Assembly: GCF_012272695.1 (NCBI RefSeq) | Contig: NZ_CP050902.1 | Coordinates: 2,604,001 to 2,668,000 of the forward strand | Length of the DNA: 64,000 nt | Source of the DNA: Nocardioides sp. JQ2195 | GTDB lineage: Bacteria; Actinomycetota; Actinomycetes; Propionibacteriales; Nocardioidaceae | Reading direction: 5' to 3' | In this document: positions 1 through 8,584 of the stretch, one piece after another | Position numbering within the stretch: the first letter of the stretch is position 1 | Layout: the number at the start of each line of letters is the position of its first letter | Translations under genes and position numbers: made by a program | The notes under the pieces: model-generated | What the model saw: only the letters and a program-made list of their open reading frames with translations | Databases searched by the model: none | Told to the model about the DNA's origin: nothing

Positions 1-66
1 GGACTAGCCTTGGTCCTGGTCCGGGGACTTCACCAGGGAGCCTCGAGAGCACACAGGAGCTGCACC

Positions 67-960
67 ATGAGCGAGCAGAACGCGACCGAGCAGGGCCAGG
101 AAGTCGCCGCGCCGTACGGCGGCGGGGCCACGGAGGCCAAGCCGGCAGCCGGCCAGGGCGCGCCGGCCAAGCGGGTCCGCACCCACCACCTGCGGGAGAT
201 GAAGGAGCGCGGCGAGAAGATCTCGATGCTCACCGCCTACGACATGTACACCGCGCAGACCTTCGACGAGGCCGGTTGTGAGCTGCTGCTGGTCGGCGAC
301 TCGGCCTCCAACAACGTGCTGGGCAACGAGACCTCGCTGCCGATCACGGTCGACGAGCTGCTCCCCCTGACCCGCGCGGTCAGCCGCTCGGTCAAGCGTG
401 CGCTGGTGGTCGGTGACCTGCCGTTCGGGTCCTACCAGGCCTCCCCCGAGCAGGGCTACCTCACCGCCGTCCGCTTCATGAAGGAGGCCGGCGCGCACGC
501 CGTGAAGCTCGAGGGCGGCGCCGAGATGGTGCCGGTGATCGAGAAGCTCACCCAGGGCGGCATCCCGGTGATGGCACACATCGGCTTCACCCCGCAGAGC
601 GAGCACACACTGGGCGGCTACCGCGTGCAGGGCCGCGGCGAGAGCTCCGACCGGGTGATCGCCGACGCCCACGCCGTGCAGGAGGCGGGCGCGTTCGCGG
701 TGGTCATGGAGATGGTGCCCGGCGACGTGGCCGGGCAGATCAGCAAGGAGCTGGTCATCCCCACGATCGGCATCGGTGCCGGCAACCAGTGTGACGGCCA
801 GGTGCTGGTCTGGCAGGACGCCTTCGGCCTGCGCACCGGCCGGATGGCCAAGTTCGTCAAGCAGTACGCCGACCTCCACGGCGTCCTGCTCTCCGCGGCG
901 CAGGAGTACGTCGCCGACGTACGTGCCACGACCTTCCCGGGTCCCGACCACACCTTCTGA
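67..960 (+). CDS. panB: 3-methyl-2-oxobutanoate hydroxymethyltransferase (PanB)
   Basis: Ketopantoate hydroxymethyltransferase, the first committed step of pantothenate (vitamin B5/CoA) synthesis: it transfers a hydroxymethyl group from 5,10-methylene-THF to 2-oxoisovalerate in the cytosol. The 297-residue product has the family signatures in order: ISMLTAYD near the start, [38 protein letters not shown] and the C-terminal [17 protein letters not shown]. The ATG at 67 is preceded by AGGAG at 55-59; an upstream in-frame GTG at 10 lacks a site. The first ~30 residues are a low-complexity Ala/Gly/Glu extension before the TIM barrel. It stands alone, with a repeat-rich gap after it. Confidence 0.97.
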   Translation: MSEQNATEQGQEVAAPYGGGATEAKPAAGQGAPAKRVRTHHLREMKERGEKISMLTAYDMYTAQTFDEAGCELLLVGDSASNNVLGNETSLPITVDELLPLTRAVSRSVKRALVVGDLPFGSYQASPEQGYLTAVRFMKEAGAHAVKLEGGAEMVPVIEKLTQGGIPVMAHIGFTPQSEHTLGGYRVQGRGESSDRVIADAHAVQEAGAFAVVMEMVPGDVAGQISKELVIPTIGIGAGNQCDGQVLVWQDAFGLRTGRMAKFVKQYADLHGVLLSAAQEYVADVRATTFPGPDHTF

Positions 961-1171
961 CGCGACCTCCAGCGGGCGCCGCCGCGACGCTGTTCGCGAT
1001 TCAGTTCGCGACGCTGCCGCGACCCTGCCGCGACCCTGCCGAGAGGCGGCCCCGTCGACTGCCGGGCTGGAACCGGTACGTGGCGGGGCCGTAGGGACTC
1101 CTGTGTGCGGAGGGGACAACCGGGCAAGCCGCTCGGGCGTCCCATGAGCACCACCCACTCTGGAGATCGCC

Positions 1172-1723
1172 ATGTCGCCCACCCGCCCGCACCACCGGTC
1201 CGCAGCACGCCGGACCGCTCGCTTGTCAGCCCTGCTCGCCACGATGTTCGCCCTCGTCCTCACCGGTCTCGGCACACCCACTGCACACGCTCTTCCTGCT
1301 TGGCGCGACTCGGGTGCGTCGTGGCAGAACCCGGTCGACGGCACCACGCGGGTCGTCGGCCTGCGCTACGCCACCCACCCCAGCTTCGACCGTGTGGTGA
1401 TCGACGTCCGCGGGGTGATCCCTGACTGGAGCACCCGCTACCAGCGCATCTTCCACTACGAGGGCAGCGGTGCACGGGTGCCGATCCGCGCCCGGTCCGG
1501 GCTCTCCCTCACCCTGAGCGGAGCGGCGCACGACAGCGCGGGGCGGAACGTCTACACCGGCCCACGCATTGCGCGTCCGAGGTTCGACACCCTCAAGGCT
1601 CTCGCGATGACCGGTGACTTCGAGGGCCAGGTCAACTTCGCGTTCGCACTGCGGCACCGAGCGGCGTACCGCATCTTCGTCCTGCACAGCCCCCAGCGAC
1701 TCGTCATCGACTTCCGCCACTGA
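1172..1723 (+). CDS. Secreted AMIN-like domain protein
   Basis: A 183-residue exported protein of unknown role. Residues 1-40 form a signal peptide (Arg/His-rich n-region, Leu/Ala core, THA-like cleavage site). The rest reads as one beta-rich domain, with FDRVVIDVRG and the C-terminal RLVIDFRH typical of the AMIN-like domain of actinobacterial secreted proteins; related AMIN domains bind cell-wall components. GGAG at about 1159 precedes the ATG. A GGAAC / CGTA pair with 16-nt spacing at 1069-1093 looks like an ECF-sigma promoter (weak inference). The gap 961-1171 holds this and short CTGCCGCGAC repeats only. Confidence 0.7.
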   Translation: MSPTRPHHRSAARRTARLSALLATMFALVLTGLGTPTAHALPAWRDSGASWQNPVDGTTRVVGLRYATHPSFDRVVIDVRGVIPDWSTRYQRIFHYEGSGARVPIRARSGLSLTLSGAAHDSAGRNVYTGPRIARPRFDTLKALAMTGDFEGQVNFAFALRHRAAYRIFVLHSPQRLVIDFRH

Positions 1724-1740
1724 CGCATCGCCGGACCGCA

Positions 1741-1803
1741 CCGCCGGACCGCGACGGCGCACCGCCGGACCGCGACGGCGCACCGCCGGACCGCGACGGC
1801 GCA
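1741..1803. repeat. 21-bp tandem repeat, three perfect copies
   Basis: Three identical copies of CCGCCGGACCGCGACGGCGCA start at 1741, 1762 and 1783, with degenerate edges on both sides. They lie between the convergent genes ending at 1723 and 1836 and could form strong GC structure at both transcript ends. No coding role is evident. Confidence 0.9.
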
Positions 1804-1835
1804 CCGCCCGGAGCGTCGGGCCCGCCCGTGCGCGA

Positions 1836-2099
1836 TCAGGACCAGTCGAAGAGGATGCTGCCGCCCAGCAGGGCGACGAACCAGAGAACGACGGCGCCGG
1901 CTGCCAGCCACGGAAGCCGCTTCGGGTACGGCGTCCACCACCGGCACGCGGTGACCAGGAAGCCCACCCAGACCAGCATCAGCAGTGCCACCGCCCACCA
2001 GGGAGCCACCAACGCGCTGGCGCCGTAGAGGAAGAAGGCGCAGGCCAGGCCGCCCATCCCCACGAAGGGCCACGGCGAGGCAGGAACGTTGCGGGACAC
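1836..2099 (-). CDS. Small integral membrane protein, unknown function
   Basis: An 87-residue protein if the GTG at 2099 is used. It has three hydrophobic segments: one around FVGMGGLACAFFLYG, one around WWAVALLMLVWVGFLV, and a C-terminal one around WLAAGAVVLWFVALLGG. The short basic loop (WWTPYPKRLPW) fits a small inner-membrane protein. A longer reading frame continues upstream but loses hydrophobic character and runs into the next gene, so I place the start at the GTG, with AGGTAGG a little upstream. Family not recognised. Confidence 0.55.
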   Translation of the reverse strand: MSRNVPASPWPFVGMGGLACAFFLYGASALVAPWWAVALLMLVWVGFLVTACRWWTPYPKRLPWLAAGAVVLWFVALLGGSILFDWS

Positions 2100-2182
2100 G
2101 GCGAAGAACCTACCTGTTGCGAAGCGATGTGTGTGGGAGTCCCGGCGGCCGCGCCGGAGCTCCCCCACCGAGCTGAGGGGTC

Positions 2183-2371
2183 TCAGTCCTCCAGCGCGTC
2201 GTCGTTCCACTTCGGGTCGTTGTCCCACGACTCGTTGCGCTCCTCGACCTTCTCCAAGGCGCGTGAGGCCTCGGCCGCGGAGGCGTAGGGGCCGAGGCGG
2301 TCCGCAGCGCGGCAACCGTCCTCGCCCTCGACGGCGTGGTGCTTCAGGCAGAACCAGTACTCGTCGCTCAT
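2183..2371 (-). CDS. Small conserved hypothetical protein (62 aa)
   Basis: A 62-residue soluble, acidic protein starting [15 protein letters not shown]. It has Cys near both ends of an N-terminal segment with two His (CLKHH, DGC), then a helical segment ([18 protein letters not shown]). I recognise the pattern as a short actinobacterial hypothetical protein but know no function. It is divergent from map; the two start codons are only 24 bp apart, so they must share a promoter region. The next minus-strand gene (1836-2099) lies 83 bp downstream. Confidence 0.7.
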   Translation of the reverse strand: MSDEYWFCLKHHAVEGEDGCRAADRLGPYASAAEASRALEKVEERNESWDNDPKWNDDALED

Positions 2372-2382
2372 GACGCCGAAAC

Positions 2383-2388
2383 TACACT
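2383..2388 (+). promoter_or_regulatory. -10 box (TACACT) of leaderless map promoter
   Basis: TACACT ends 7 nt before the map ATG at 2396, with no ribosome-binding site between them. The transcript would start at or next to the A of the ATG. Confidence 0.6.
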
Positions 2389-2395
2389 CACAGCC

Positions 2396-3244
2396 ATGCC
2401 CGCTGTAACCCCTGGAACCATTTCGCCCCGACGTCCCGTGCCCGCCTCGATCACCCGCCCGGAGTACGTCGGCCAGCCGGCGCCGAGCCCGTTCACCGGC
2501 AGCGAGGTCAAGGACGCCGACACCATCGAGCGGATGCGTGCCGCGGGAAAGCTGGCCGCGCAGGCCCGGGAGCTGGTCGGTGAGCACGTGGTCCCGGGTG
2601 TGACCACCGACGAGCTCGACCGGATCGGACACGAGTTCCTCTGCGACCACGGCGCCTACCCCTCCACGCTCGGCTACCGCGGCTTCCCGAAGTCGTTGTG
2701 CTCGAGCGTCAACGAGGTGGTCTGCCACGGCATCCCCGACAGCACGGTCGTCCAGGACGGCGACATCGTGAACATCGACATCACCGCGTACCTCGACGGC
2801 GTGCACGGCGACACCAACGCCACCTTCTTCGCCGGCGAGCCCGACGAGGAGACGCGGCTGCTGGTCGAGCGCACGAGGACCGCCCTCGAGCGCGGCATCA
2901 AGGCCGTCAAGCCCGGTCGCCGGATCAACATCATCGGCCGGGTCATCGAGGCCTACGCCGCCCGCTTCGGCTACGGCGTCGTGCGCGAGTTCACCGGCCA
3001 CGGCATCGGCACCCACTTCCACAGTGGGCTGGTGGTGCCCCACTACGACGACCCGAGCTACGACGACGAGATCCGGGTCGGCATGACGTTCACGATCGAG
3101 CCGATGCTCAACCTCGGCACCCACGAGTGGGACATGTGGGAGGACGACTGGACCGTGGTGACCAAGGACCGCCGCCGCAGCGCCCAGTTCGAGCACACCC
3201 TGCTGGTCACCGAGGACGGCGCCGAGGTGCTGACCCTGCCCTGA
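2396..3244 (+). CDS. map: Type I methionine aminopeptidase
   Basis: Removes the initiator Met from nascent proteins. The 282-residue product carries the pita-bread fold with all five metal ligands visible: Asp in [11 protein letters not shown], Asp in HGDTNATF, His in GHGIGTHFH, Glu in FTIEPML and Glu in QFEHTLLV. The N-terminal ~40 residues (Pro-rich, [13 protein letters not shown]) are the extension usual in actinobacterial MetAP, before the catalytic domain begins at [15 protein letters not shown]. The start at 2396 is supported by the adjacent -10 box and by the length; an in-frame start at 2336 would overlap the divergent gene. Confidence 0.96.
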   Translation: MPAVTPGTISPRRPVPASITRPEYVGQPAPSPFTGSEVKDADTIERMRAAGKLAAQARELVGEHVVPGVTTDELDRIGHEFLCDHGAYPSTLGYRGFPKSLCSSVNEVVCHGIPDSTVVQDGDIVNIDITAYLDGVHGDTNATFFAGEPDEETRLLVERTRTALERGIKAVKPGRRINIIGRVIEAYAARFGYGVVREFTGHGIGTHFHSGLVVPHYDDPSYDDEIRVGMTFTIEPMLNLGTHEWDMWEDDWTVVTKDRRRSAQFEHTLLVTEDGAEVLTLP

Positions 3245-3306
3245 GCGCGGGAAGCCTGAACCCCGGACGCCCGACCGGCTCGACCGTGCGTCGTCTGGTG
3301 CGTGCT

Positions 3307-3347
3307 GCCCCGACTCGTGCGGCCCCGACTCGTGCGGCCCCGACTCG
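3307..3347. repeat. 15-bp tandem repeat (GCCCCGACTCGTGCG)
   Basis: Two full copies and an 11-nt third of GCCCCGACTCGTGCG begin at 3307, 3322 and 3337, between the convergent ends of map and the TPR gene. Confidence 0.85.
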
Positions 3348-3371
3348 CTCTGTGGCGTGCTGACCGTCCGC

Positions 3372-3812
3372 TCAGGTCAGGTCGTCGTACGACGTCACGC
3401 CGGCCTCGGCGAGCTGTCGTTCGACGCGGAGCACGGCGACCTCGTGCTCGGGGTCGCCACTCATCGCGGCAGCCAGCTTCAGGTGTGGCAACGCGTCTGC
3501 CGTGCGAGACTGGCGTTCGAGCGTCCGTCCGAGGGTGTGGCGGGCCCAGACGTCGGAGGGGTCGCGCTCGACCAGCAGGCGCAGGTCGGCCTCGGCCTTC
3601 TGCAGCTGCACCCGCATGAAGTAGGCCCAGGCACGCAGCGACAACAGCGAGTTGGCCTCCGGCTCGGCCTCGACGGCCGGTTCCAGGATCTCCAGCGCCT
3701 CCTTGGGTGCGCGCTGCTCGAGCAGCTCCCAGGCCCGTCGGTAGGCACCGGAGGGGTGGTCGACCTGCCCCGGGAAGACGATCGGCGGGACCGGGATCTC
3801 CTGGTCGTTCAT
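3372..3812 (-). CDS. Tetratricopeptide-repeat protein
   Basis: A 146-residue soluble protein made almost entirely of helix pairs. Segments such as YRRAWELLEQRAPKEALEIL, SLLSLRAWAYFMRVQL and DVWARHTLGRTLERQ match the TPR pattern (W/L/G/Y/A/P spacing) over about residues 22-125. TPR proteins act as binding scaffolds; the partner is unknown. The ATG at 3812 has GGAGG 8 nt upstream, which favours it over an upstream ATG at 3842. It is divergent from rnpB, whose promoter lies about 65 bp away. Confidence 0.8.
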   Translation of the reverse strand: MNDQEIPVPPIVFPGQVDHPSGAYRRAWELLEQRAPKEALEILEPAVEAEPEANSLLSLRAWAYFMRVQLQKAEADLRLLVERDPSDVWARHTLGRTLERQSRTADALPHLKLAAAMSGDPEHEVAVLRVERQLAEAGVTSYDDLT

Positions 3813-3888
3813 CGCACTGCCTCCTTCATCCGTGGTCGTCATCCAACCCAACATCTCCCATCGGCAGGACATTCCACTACGCTGGGCC

Positions 3889-4316
3889 TGCGGACGGGCT
3901 GGCCGGGCGACCGCGTTCGTCTCCACACGGAGGCGGCCGAGGAAGGTCCGGGCTCCGAAGAGCAAGGTGGTGGCCAACAGCCACCCGGGGTGACCCGCGG
4001 GACAGTGCCACAGAAAACAGACCGCCTCCCCCACCCGTTCACTCGGGCGGAGGAGGTAAGGGTGAAACGGTGGTGTAAGAGACCACCAGCGTGCCGGGTG
4101 ACCGGCGCGGCTAGGTAAACCCCACCTGGAGCAAGATCAAGAAGCCGTGCCTCTTCGGAGGAGCGGTGCGCACATGTCCGAGGGCTGCTCGCCCGAGTGT
4201 GCGGGTGGATCGCTCGAGGTTGTCGGCAACGGCAACCCTAGATGGATGGTCGCCAACCGGGGCAACGCAAGGAACCCCGGCGAACAGAATCCGGCCTATG
4301 AGCCAGCCCGTCCGCC
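3889..4316 (+). ncRNA. rnpB: RNase P RNA, bacterial class A
   Basis: Catalytic RNA that matures tRNA 5' ends. All universal blocks are present in order: GAGGAAGGTCCGGGCTCC near 3940; CACAGAAAACAGACCGCC near 4010; GGTAAGGGTGAAACGG near 4057; AGGTAAACCCCACC near 4114, followed by GGAGCAAGATCAAGAAG. The terminal helix P1 closes between 3890-3903 (CGGACGGGCTGGC) and 4302-4314 (GCCAGCCCGTCCG). TACGCT at 3878-3883 is a good -10 box for a start near 3889. A small CCCACG/CGTGGG hairpin at 4316-4330 follows. Ends are good to a few bases. Confidence 0.97.
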
Positions 4317-4391
4317 CCACGAACCGTGGGATTCTCGGCGCGCGGACCGCGTGTCGTCGACCGACGTACGCCGTCGGGAATCCTCTGTTCG

Positions 4392-5837
4392 TCAGGTGGC
4401 GGTGAACCGGATCGCGCGGGTGTCCAGGTCCACGGACTCCAGCGTGACGGTGACCTGCTCACCCAGCGGCAACGGGCCGGACGTCGAGGTGACGCTCGAC
4501 TCGATCGCTGGGTCCTGGACGGTGATGTCGCCCTTGTGGTCGTCCTTGTCGTCGATGTCCACCACGACCGCTTCGAAGTCTTCTCCCACCCGCGGCTGGA
4601 GCACGGCGGCCTCGACGAGGTTGAGCACGGCGTTCTCGTACTGGTTGGCCCGGCGGCCGGTGTCGCGCATCGTCTCGGGCACGTCCGTGAGCTTGGCGAT
4701 CACCCAGTCCGGGACCTCCTCGTCGGCGCACAACGCGACACAGATCTCGCCGGCGTAGCGGTCGACCAGGCGACGCAGCGGCGCCGTGACGTGGGCGTAC
4801 TCGGCTGCGATCGCGGAGTGCATCGGCTGCTCGGGAAGCTCGCCGTTGAACCCGACGTAGCCGCTGCCGCGCAGCAGCGACGTGCACGCCACCACCATGG
4901 CGGCGTGGTTGGGCCGGGTCGGGTCGAGAGAGCGGATGAACTGGGGGTAGTCCTGCTCGGCCGGCCACTCGATGCCCAGCGCCTTGGCAGTGCGGTGCAG
5001 GCGCTTGACGGCACGCGGGTCGGCCGGCGGCAGGGTGCGCAGCAGCCCGACGCGGGCGTAGACCATCAAGGAGGCGGCAGCCATGCCGGTGAGCAGGGAG
5101 ATCTGGGCGTTCCACTGCTCCACCGGGTGCTGGGCCCGGAACGCGAGGTGCCAGGTCTCCCCCTTGATGTCGATCTCCTGCTCGGGCAGCGGCAGCGAGA
5201 CACCGCCACGCGCGGCCTCGCGCTCCATCCGCAGCTCGCCCACCTCCCGCAGCAGGGTGAAGACCTCGTCGGCACTGCCGTTGTCGATCGACTCCTGGAC
5301 ATCGGCGTAGTTGAGCTTGGCGCGCGACTTGACCAGCGCACGCTTCACGTCGACCTCGGTCCCCTCCCCGGTCCGGTCGACCTCGATGGTCCACAGCAGC
5401 GACGGACGCACCTGGTCGGGCAGCAAGGAACCGGCGTCCTCGGAGATCGCCTTGGGGTGCAGCGGAATCTTGGAGTCCGCACCGTAGAGCGTCTCGCCGC
5501 GGCGGTTGGCCTCGATGTCGATCGGGTCGCCGGGAGTGATGAAGGCGGCGAGGTCGGCGATCGCGTAGAAGACCCGGTAGCCGTCACCGTTGCGCTCGAT
5601 GTGGAGCGCCTGGTCAAGGTCCATCGCAGACTCGGGGTCGATCGTCACGAAGGGGATGTCGGTGCGATCCAGCTCGGGGAGCCGGGGGTTGGCCGCGGCC
5701 GCGGCGGCCGCCTCCTCGACCTCCGGCGGGAAGTCCGCCGTCACGTTCAGCTCCTGCTGGATCTTGGCGATCCCCGTGCGCAGGCTCTCCGCAGCGACGC
5801 CCTCATCGGACCGGACCCTGACAACTCTGCTCGGCAT
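4392..5837 (-). CDS. RNB-domain (RNase II/R-type) exoribonuclease
   Basis: A 481-residue protein with the RNB catalytic core. The magnesium-binding signature is clear: DIPFVTIDPESAMDLDQALH, followed by YAIADLAAFI and the arginine-containing HVTAPLRRLVDRYAG near the C-terminal third. The family hydrolyses RNA 3' to 5'. Unlike RNase II/R it lacks the two N-terminal cold-shock domains, and only a short C-terminal OB-like tail remains; this short architecture is normal in actinobacteria. It reads toward the 3' end of rnpB, with a 76-bp gap between them. Confidence 0.88.
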   Translation of the reverse strand: MPSRVVRVRSDEGVAAESLRTGIAKIQQELNVTADFPPEVEEAAAAAAANPRLPELDRTDIPFVTIDPESAMDLDQALHIERNGDGYRVFYAIADLAAFITPGDPIDIEANRRGETLYGADSKIPLHPKAISEDAGSLLPDQVRPSLLWTIEVDRTGEGTEVDVKRALVKSRAKLNYADVQESIDNGSADEVFTLLREVGELRMEREAARGGVSLPLPEQEIDIKGETWHLAFRAQHPVEQWNAQISLLTGMAAASLMVYARVGLLRTLPPADPRAVKRLHRTAKALGIEWPAEQDYPQFIRSLDPTRPNHAAMVVACTSLLRGSGYVGFNGELPEQPMHSAIAAEYAHVTAPLRRLVDRYAGEICVALCADEEVPDWVIAKLTDVPETMRDTGRRANQYENAVLNLVEAAVLQPRVGEDFEAVVVDIDDKDDHKGDITVQDPAIESSVTSTSGPLPLGEQVTVTLESVDLDTRAIRFTAT

Positions 5838-5924
5838 GTCGCCACCCTAACCGTGTCGAGCGTCGCCGGGCGCGCGGCGACCCTGGGTTCGGCGGAAACC
5901 GCCACCAGTCCCTACCCTGTCCAC

Positions 5925-6740
5925 GTGTTGATCCTGCTCCCGCCCAGTGAGGGCAAGGCCGCGCCGAGACGCGGCAACCCCCTGGACCTCGGTCGTCTCT
6001 CCTCCCCCGGCCTGTCCCCGGCCCGCGCGCTCATGCTCGGCGCCCTGGTCGAGCTGTGCCACGGCGACCAGGACCCCACCACCCCGGTCCAGGACGCGAT
6101 GATCGTCGAGCGTGCGGCTGCGACGCTCGGCCTCGGCAGCACCCAGCTCGACCTGGTCGCCCAGAACGCCGGCCTCATGACGGCGGCCACGGCGCGCGCC
6201 GATCGCATCTACACCGGTGTCCTCTACGACGCCCTCGACTTCGCCTCGCTCTCCGCGGCCGCCAAGCGCCGCGCCACCTCACGGGTCGGCATCATGTCGT
6301 CGCTGTTCGGCCTGGTCGGCCCCGGGGACCGGATCCCGGCCTACCGGCTCTCCGGCGACGCCGTGCTGCCCCGGATCGGGTCCGTTGCCGGGTTCTGGCG
6401 CGAGCACCTCGAGACCGCCGCCCTCGAGGCGCTCGGCTCCGGGCTGCTGGTCGACCTGCGCTCCGGCATGTACGCCGCGTTCTGGCGCCCTGCGCGCGAC
6501 CTGGCCCCGCGCGTCGCCACGGTGCGGGTGCTGCACGAGCACAACGGCACCCGCAAGGTGGTCAGTCACTTCAACAAGGCCACCAAGGGCCGCATCGTCC
6601 GCGAGGTGCTCGAGAACGGCGCGAACCCGCGGACCCCGGCGCAGTTCGCCGACCTCCTGCGCGAGCTCGGCTGGAAGGTCGAGGAGTCGGCGCAGACGGC
6701 CAAGGGCGTCCAGCTCGACGTGGTCGTCGACGAGCTCTGA
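5925..6740 (+). CDS. yaaA: YaaA family (DUF328) peroxide-stress protein
   Basis: A 271-residue YaaA/DUF328 protein; E. coli YaaA lowers free iron and limits Fenton damage during peroxide stress. Seen here: the N-terminal LPPSEGKAAP signature, RVGIMSSLFGLVGPGD, YRLSGDAVLP, SGMYAAF and SHFNKATKGRIVREVL. I choose the GTG at 5925 because VLILLPPSEGK is the canonical beginning and TACCCT at 5913-5918 lies 6 nt before it, implying a leaderless mRNA. The frame stays open far upstream, but only as an antisense reading of the RNB gene. Confidence 0.9.
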   Translation: MLILLPPSEGKAAPRRGNPLDLGRLSSPGLSPARALMLGALVELCHGDQDPTTPVQDAMIVERAAATLGLGSTQLDLVAQNAGLMTAATARADRIYTGVLYDALDFASLSAAAKRRATSRVGIMSSLFGLVGPGDRIPAYRLSGDAVLPRIGSVAGFWREHLETAALEALGSGLLVDLRSGMYAAFWRPARDLAPRVATVRVLHEHNGTRKVVSHFNKATKGRIVREVLENGANPRTPAQFADLLRELGWKVEESAQTAKGVQLDVVVDEL

Positions 6741-6753
6741 GCAGACTGCCGAG

Positions 6754-6853
6754 CGGTCGGCCGGAGAAGGTCGGCCGGAGAGGGTTAGCCGGGCGGGGTT
6801 GCCGGGCGAGGTTGGCCGGAGAGGGTTGGCCGGACGGGGTCGGCCGGACGGGG
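6754..6853. repeat. Degenerate ~14-bp tandem repeats (GGTTGGCCGGAGAG type)
   Basis: About seven imperfect copies of a 13-16-bp unit such as GGTTGGCCGGAGAG or GGTCGGCCGGACGG. They lie between the convergent yaaA and phosphatase genes; the rest of the 177-bp gap shows nothing. Confidence 0.75.
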
Positions 6854-6917
6854 ATGGCACCCGATGCACGGTCGGAGCTGGCAGTCAGCAGACACCGACC
6901 ACGCCCGCAACAGGCAG

Positions 6918-7793
6918 TCAGGACCGCGAGGGTGGGAGGACGTCAGCCCCCGGGCGGGCGTTGTAGAGGCGCATCGAGCCCATCGGCTCATCACCGGCGG
7001 GGCCGCCTGCGAAGAACGACAGCACGGTGACCGACGCGGGGGTCAGCTCCATCCGGTAGACCGCTTCGAGCGGCGCACCGACCACGTGCGAGACCAGCGT
7101 CTTGATCGGGGTGACGTGGCTGACCACCACCACGGTCTGACCGGCGTGAGAGTCCAGCAGCCGGTCCAGGCCGGCCAGCACGCGCACCTGGACCTCGCGG
7201 AACGACTCGCCACCGCCTGCAGCCACGTCGAGCGAGCCCAACCAGGCGTCGAGGTCGTCCTGGTACTTCTCGGCGACCTCGCTGAAGGTCAGGCCGTCCC
7301 AGGTGCCGAACTCCATCTCGGCGAACCCGGGCTCGACCTCGATCTCGTGACCCAGCTCGGCGGCGATGATCTCCGCGGACTCGAGGGTGCGGCGGACGGG
7401 TGAGGCGATCACTGCGTCGATGTCGGCGGCGATCGGCTTCAGCCAGGCTGCGGCGGCGCTGACCTGCTCGCGGCCCTCATCACTCAGCCCGGGGTTGGAG
7501 CTGGCCAGTCCGCCGGAGAAGCGCTTGTGCTTGGTGTGGGGCGTGACCCCGTGACGGACCAGGATCACCGTGGTGGGTGGGCCGCCCGGGCCCGACCAGC
7601 CGCGGTGTCCGGCATCGGCAGTGGTCGCGCTCGTGCCTGCGGACGACTCACCGTGGGCTGTTGGCTGACCGGAGGTCCGGGTCGACCCCGGTGACCGTGT
7701 CGGGTCCTCGACCTCCTCGATGACCGAGTCGGGCTCTTGCGTTCCCGTGGGCTCGGCACGGCCCGACTCCGGGGCGCCGGGCGGCTGGGTCAC
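6918..7793 (-). CDS. Histidine phosphatase (phosphoglycerate-mutase-like)
   Basis: A 291-residue protein. From about residue 75 it has the histidine-phosphatase fold: catalytic VILVRHGVT, SPVRRTLESAEII with the second Arg, acid-box EMEFGTWDGL and the late His in VVVVSHVTPIKTL. Residues 1-70 are a disordered Pro/Gly/Ser/Glu stretch. In many actinobacteria this domain is fused behind RNase H; here no RNase H sequence precedes it, only what looks like the linker. The GTG start at 7793 overlaps the stop of the zinc-ribbon gene (GTGA), so translation is probably coupled. Substrate unknown. Confidence 0.82.
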   Translation of the reverse strand: MTQPPGAPESGRAEPTGTQEPDSVIEEVEDPTRSPGSTRTSGQPTAHGESSAGTSATTADAGHRGWSGPGGPPTTVILVRHGVTPHTKHKRFSGGLASSNPGLSDEGREQVSAAAAWLKPIAADIDAVIASPVRRTLESAEIIAAELGHEIEVEPGFAEMEFGTWDGLTFSEVAEKYQDDLDAWLGSLDVAAGGGESFREVQVRVLAGLDRLLDSHAGQTVVVVSHVTPIKTLVSHVVGAPLEAVYRMELTPASVTVLSFFAGGPAGDEPMGSMRLYNARPGADVLPPSRS

Positions 7794-8530
7794 AGGCCGG
7801 ACTCGCTGGTGCGGACCAGGATCCGCGAGCACTCCTCACAGCGCACCACGTCGTCGACCGGCGCCTTGGCGATCACGCCGAGGTCGGCAGCGTTGAGACG
7901 CATGTTGCAACCACCGCACTGACGAGCGCGGAGCGCTGCGGCGCCGACACCCTGCTTCTCACGGATGCGTTCATAGAGACCGAGCAGGTCCTCGGGCAGC
8001 CCGACGACGGCGGCCTCACGCGCGGCGATCGCCGCCTTCAACGCGACCCCCGTCTCGCCCGCCTTCTCGTCACGCGTCGCGGCCAGCGCGGCCAGCTTCT
8101 CCACGACACCGGCCTCCTCGGCCTCGGAGCGGACCAGCTCGGCCTGGGCCTCCTCGAGCTTCTCCATCACTTCGAGCTCGGCGTCCTCGAGGTCGGTGAT
8201 GCGTCGGTCGAGCGACTCCAGCTCGTGGTTCATCCGCTGCAGGTCCTTGGGGTTGGAGATCAGCCCCTGCTCGATCCGGCCACGGTCTCGCTCGCGACGG
8301 GTCCTGACCTGCTCCACGTCGCGATCGGCCTTCTTCTGCTCACGGGTCAGGTCGTCGACCAGGATCCGGGCGTCGCGCACCCGGTCGTTGAGGGCACGCT
8401 GCGTCGACTCGATCGCAGCGATCTCACGGATCTCCGGCAACGAGGACAGCTGGTGGCGCAGCTGGGCGACCCGTGAGTCGAGCTCGGCGACGTCGAGCAG
8501 CTGCAGTTGGGCGGACGGATCGGCTTTCAG
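7790..8530 (-). CDS. C4-type zinc-ribbon, coiled-coil protein, apparent CTG start
   Basis: A 246-residue protein of the CT398/zinc-ribbon family. A long charged coiled coil (about residues 35-165) is followed by a C-terminal ribbon with CGGC and CEEC pairs. The role is unclear; the fold suggests nucleic-acid or protein scaffolding. The only in-frame ATG/GTG/TTG is a TTG at 8440, which would remove the conserved N-terminus. Reading on gives LKADPSAQLQLLDVAELDS, matching the usual MKADPSAQL beginning, with CTG at 8530 as the initiator and GAGGAG 6 nt upstream. It lies between the Nif3-like and phosphatase genes. Confidence 0.85.
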   Translation of the reverse strand: MKADPSAQLQLLDVAELDSRVAQLRHQLSSLPEIREIAAIESTQRALNDRVRDARILVDDLTREQKKADRDVEQVRTRRERDRGRIEQGLISNPKDLQRMNHELESLDRRITDLEDAELEVMEKLEEAQAELVRSEAEEAGVVEKLAALAATRDEKAGETGVALKAAIAAREAAVVGLPEDLLGLYERIREKQGVGAAALRARQCGGCNMRLNAADLGVIAKAPVDDVVRCEECSRILVRTSESGL

Positions 8531-8584
8531 CGTGGGCTCCTCGAATGCGGATCGCAGGTGGATCAGGTGTGGGCGGCGTTTGGG

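Noticed and set aside
4..1347. Long minus-strand open frame over panB (447 codons)
   Set aside because: His/Asp/Arg/Gly-rich shadow of panB codon bias; no start signal or recognisable domain.
3886..4330. Protein-coding frames over rnpB
   Set aside because: The whole stretch is explained by RNase P RNA with all conserved blocks.
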